Source: Acidobacteriota bacterium
GTDB lineage: Bacteria > Acidobacteriota > Terriglobia > Acidiferrales > UBA7541
NCBI GenBank assembly: GCA_003223325.1
Contig: QHYS01000057.1
Span: 79,538-143,537, forward strand
Length of the DNA: 64,000 nt
Direction of reading: 5' to 3'
A program made the translations under genes and the position numbers. The notes beneath the pieces were generated by a model that did not search any database, was not told the DNA's origin, and was given only the letters and a program-made list of their open reading frames with translations. This document shows, in pieces, positions 62,229-64,000 of the stretch; positions within the stretch are counted from its first letter, which is position 1, and each line of letters begins with the position of its first letter.

Positions 62229-63733
62229 ATGTCAAAAAACCGTACACTCTTTGCGCATGTCGCAGCCTTGCTTCGACGCTCGTCGTTGGCAGGATTGTTC
62301 GTTCTTCTTGCGATAGCCGCGGTCGCTCAGCCACAGAAGGAAGAGAAGAGCAATATGCAAGTCGTCGGCTATAACGACCTGCAAGCGCGCAGCTCCTATC
62401 AGCCTACCATCCACCAACAGGGTCAGCGCTGGGTCGCCTACATTGGCCATCACGGTGGTTCGCAACCGAATCCGCTTACCGGAAAGCAGGAAGACAACGG
62501 CACCTCCCTGCTCGACGTCACCGATCCAGCCCATCCCCGCTACCTCTCGCACATTCCGGGGGAGCCCGCCAAGAATGGCAATGCGGAATCTGGCGGCGCT
62601 CAGATGGCTCGCGTGTGCGACGGCAGCGCGCTTCCACATGCGGACAGGAGCAAGGTGTACATGCTCCGCACGTTCGGCGGATCGCAGCACGAAATTTGGG
62701 ACGTGACGGATCCCACTAAGCCCAGCCGCGTGACGGTCGTCGTCAGTGGCCTGGTGGACACACATAAGAGTTGGTGGGAATGCGACACCGGCATTGCATA
62801 CCTTGTTTCCGGCCTTCCTGGCTGGCGCGTTCGCCGCATGACACAAATCTATGACCTAAGTGATCCGGCCCACCCGGTGTTCATCCGCAATTTCGGTTTG
62901 CCAGGGCAGCAGCCCGGTTCGACCGGGCCCGCGCCGACCGAGTTACATGGTCCCATGTCCACGGGGCCGAGCGGCAATCGCATCTACTTCGGCTACGGAA
63001 CCAACGGCAACGGCATTGTGCAAATCGTGGATCGCGATAAGCTTTTGAACGGACCTAAGGAACCCACGGACGCAAATTTGGTCTACCCGCAGATTGCGCG
63101 AGTCGATTTGCCTCCGGACGCCGGCTCGCACTCAGCCTACCCATTGCTTGCCATGGATCTGCCTGAATTCACCAAGCAGAAACCGCGTGTTTCCGCCGCT
63201 GCCGCAGGCATGGAACACGGCGAGGCGGATTCCACCGGCAAGCCGAATCAATCACACCGCGACTTCCTCCTTTCGATCGGCGAGACTACCGGAAACGAAT
63301 GCCTCGAAAACAGGCAGATGGTGCGGGTCCTGGACACGTTCCCGAGGCCAGCGGGAATTTCTGTGACCGCGGCGGACGTTTCGGCACGCATTCGAGCAAT
63401 GAAAATTTCACGCCCATCTACTATCGGCGGATCGTTTTCATCGCGCACTTCAATGCGGGCGTACGCGCGCTCGATATTCGTGATCCATTCCACCCCAAGG
63501 AAATTGCTTACTACATCCCCGCGATTACGGACAAGACAGACAAGCGCTGCGTAGGCACCGGTTCCGACCAGCACTGCAAAGTGGCCATTCAAACAAATAA
63601 TGTGGAAGTCGACGACCGCGGCTACATCTACATCGTAGATCGTGCCAACACCGGCATGCACATCCTGGAGCTGACTGGAGGGGCGCGCCAAATCGCCAAT
63701 TTCGAGTCCAAGCGTGTATCCGAGAAGCGCTAA
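62229..63733 (+). pseudogene. Secreted LVIVD-repeat-like protein with a frameshift
   Basis: From ATG 62229 a signal peptide (LLRRSSLAGLFVLLAIAAVA) leads into repeats of a beta-propeller-like protein: SLLDVTDPAHPRYLSHIPGE, EIWDVTDPTKPSRVT, QIYDLSDPAHPVFIRNFG, of the LVIVD type. The frame becomes nonsense after VLDTFP (about 63343). The next frame continues with SGNFCDRGGRFGTHSSNENF, VFIAHFNAGVRALDIRDPFH and IYIVDRANTGMHILELTG to 63733. One missing base near 63341-63344 explains the break; the restored protein has about 501 residues. Function is unknown; such proteins are extracellular or periplasmic. Confidence 0.82.
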
Positions 63734-63742
63734 CTAACTAGG

Positions 63743-63776
63743 CAAGGGCTTCGCCCTTGATATCCCTGCGGGATAT
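63743..63776. terminator. Two adjacent hairpins between convergent genes
   Basis: CAAGGGC-TTC-GCCCTTG (63743-63759) is followed without a gap by ATATCCC-TGC-GGGATAT (63760-63776); both stems are perfect 7-bp repeats. They lie between the ends of the LVIVD-type gene and the four-helix-bundle gene, so bidirectional termination is likely, although there is no long T-run. Confidence 0.5.
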
Positions 63777-63781
63777 GGAAG

Positions 63782-64000
63782 TCAGGAGTCCGAAGCCAGA
63801 ATGGCAGACGCATAGGCGTTGAGCAAGCGGCTGACTTCGTCCAGTGAAGTTGTGAGGCTGCTCGTGTCGCCGTATCCAAGGTCTTTCGCCAGGATCAAAT
63901 AATAGCGACTCTCCTCCAGGGAAGCCTCGGCCATATTCATATATCGTGCTTTGTCAGCTTTTCCACGCCGACGAAATCCTTCGGCGATGTTGGCAGGGAC
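63782..64000 (-). CDS. Four-helix-bundle protein (23S rRNA intervening-sequence type), partial
   Basis: The minus-strand frame is open from the window edge and reads VPANIAEGFRRRGKADKARY, then MNMAEASLEESRYYLILAKD and LDEVSRLLNAYASAILASDS before a stop at 63782. This is the C-terminal two thirds of the small S23/IVP four-helix-bundle family (NIAEG, SLxE and YxLxLAxDLGY segments). The start lies beyond the window. These proteins form homopentamers; they were first noted inside rRNA intervening sequences but are now mostly found as free genes of unknown role. Confidence 0.85.
   Translation of the reverse strand, partial: VPANIAEGFRRRGKADKARYMNMAEASLEESRYYLILAKDLGYGDTSSLTTSLDEVSRLLNAYASAILASDS

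Noticed and set aside
1..64000. CRISPR array, rRNA genes or replication origin
   Set aside because: No regularly spaced repeats, no rRNA signature sequence and no DnaA-box cluster were seen.

Overview
The window looks like a chromosomal segment of an acidobacterium (Acidobacteriota), possibly from a draft or metagenome assembly. Evidence: a very large Oar-type TonB-dependent receptor with an N-terminal carboxypeptidase-regulatory-like domain, DUF6152 and LVIVD-type secreted proteins, a succinate dehydrogenase with a five-helix anchor, many two-component genes, and moderately high G+C. Lineage is inferred from gene content; there is no rRNA gene here.

Layout. 0-14 kb: the end of an RND efflux pump, an Oar-like receptor, secreted or lipoprotein genes, two metallo-beta-lactamase-fold proteins, a GlcG-like protein, an MFS transporter and an alpha/beta hydrolase. 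Two of these genes carry single-base frameshifts. 14.7-23.3 kb: aspartate-family amino-acid synthesis under RNA control. A SAM-I riboswitch with an intrinsic terminator precedes thrC-thrB. On the other strand, a promoter and a lysine riboswitch precede a dapE-like peptidase, lysC, dapB, dapA and dapD. 23.3-25.9 kb: a secreted protein, a LysR regulator and a PilZ protein.

25-32.7 kb is a decaying insertion zone: a tRNA-Arg-like remnant, an alpha/beta-hydrolase stub, a broken tyrosine recombinase, and an IS110-type transposase gene split by a 3.3-kb element. That element carries a large serine recombinase and sits between AAAG repeats; removing it restores the transposase frame exactly. 32.8-37 kb: an NtrC-type regulator with a textbook sigma-54 promoter, a small membrane peptide, a hybrid histidine kinase and a protein with a kinase phospho-acceptor (DHp) helix but no ATPase domain. 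38.9-42.1 kb: a three-gene glycosyltransferase/methyltransferase operon with ATGA overlaps. 42.6-47 kb: an HD-GYP protein and sdhC-sdhA-sdhB.

47.4-59.4 kb is the most distinctive region, a gas-vesicle locus. It has gvpS, gvpK, gvpJ, gvpA, gvpG and three gvpF/L paralogues, led by a tandem ArsA/GET3-type ATPase and divergent from a Clp-type single-ring AAA+ protein. No gvpN is seen. Two histidine kinases and a response regulator are interleaved. The gvpA reading frame is intact, but the codon where ATG is expected reads AGG. 59.5-64 kb: a three-domain DNA ligase D, a frameshifted LVIVD-type protein and a partial four-helix-bundle protein.
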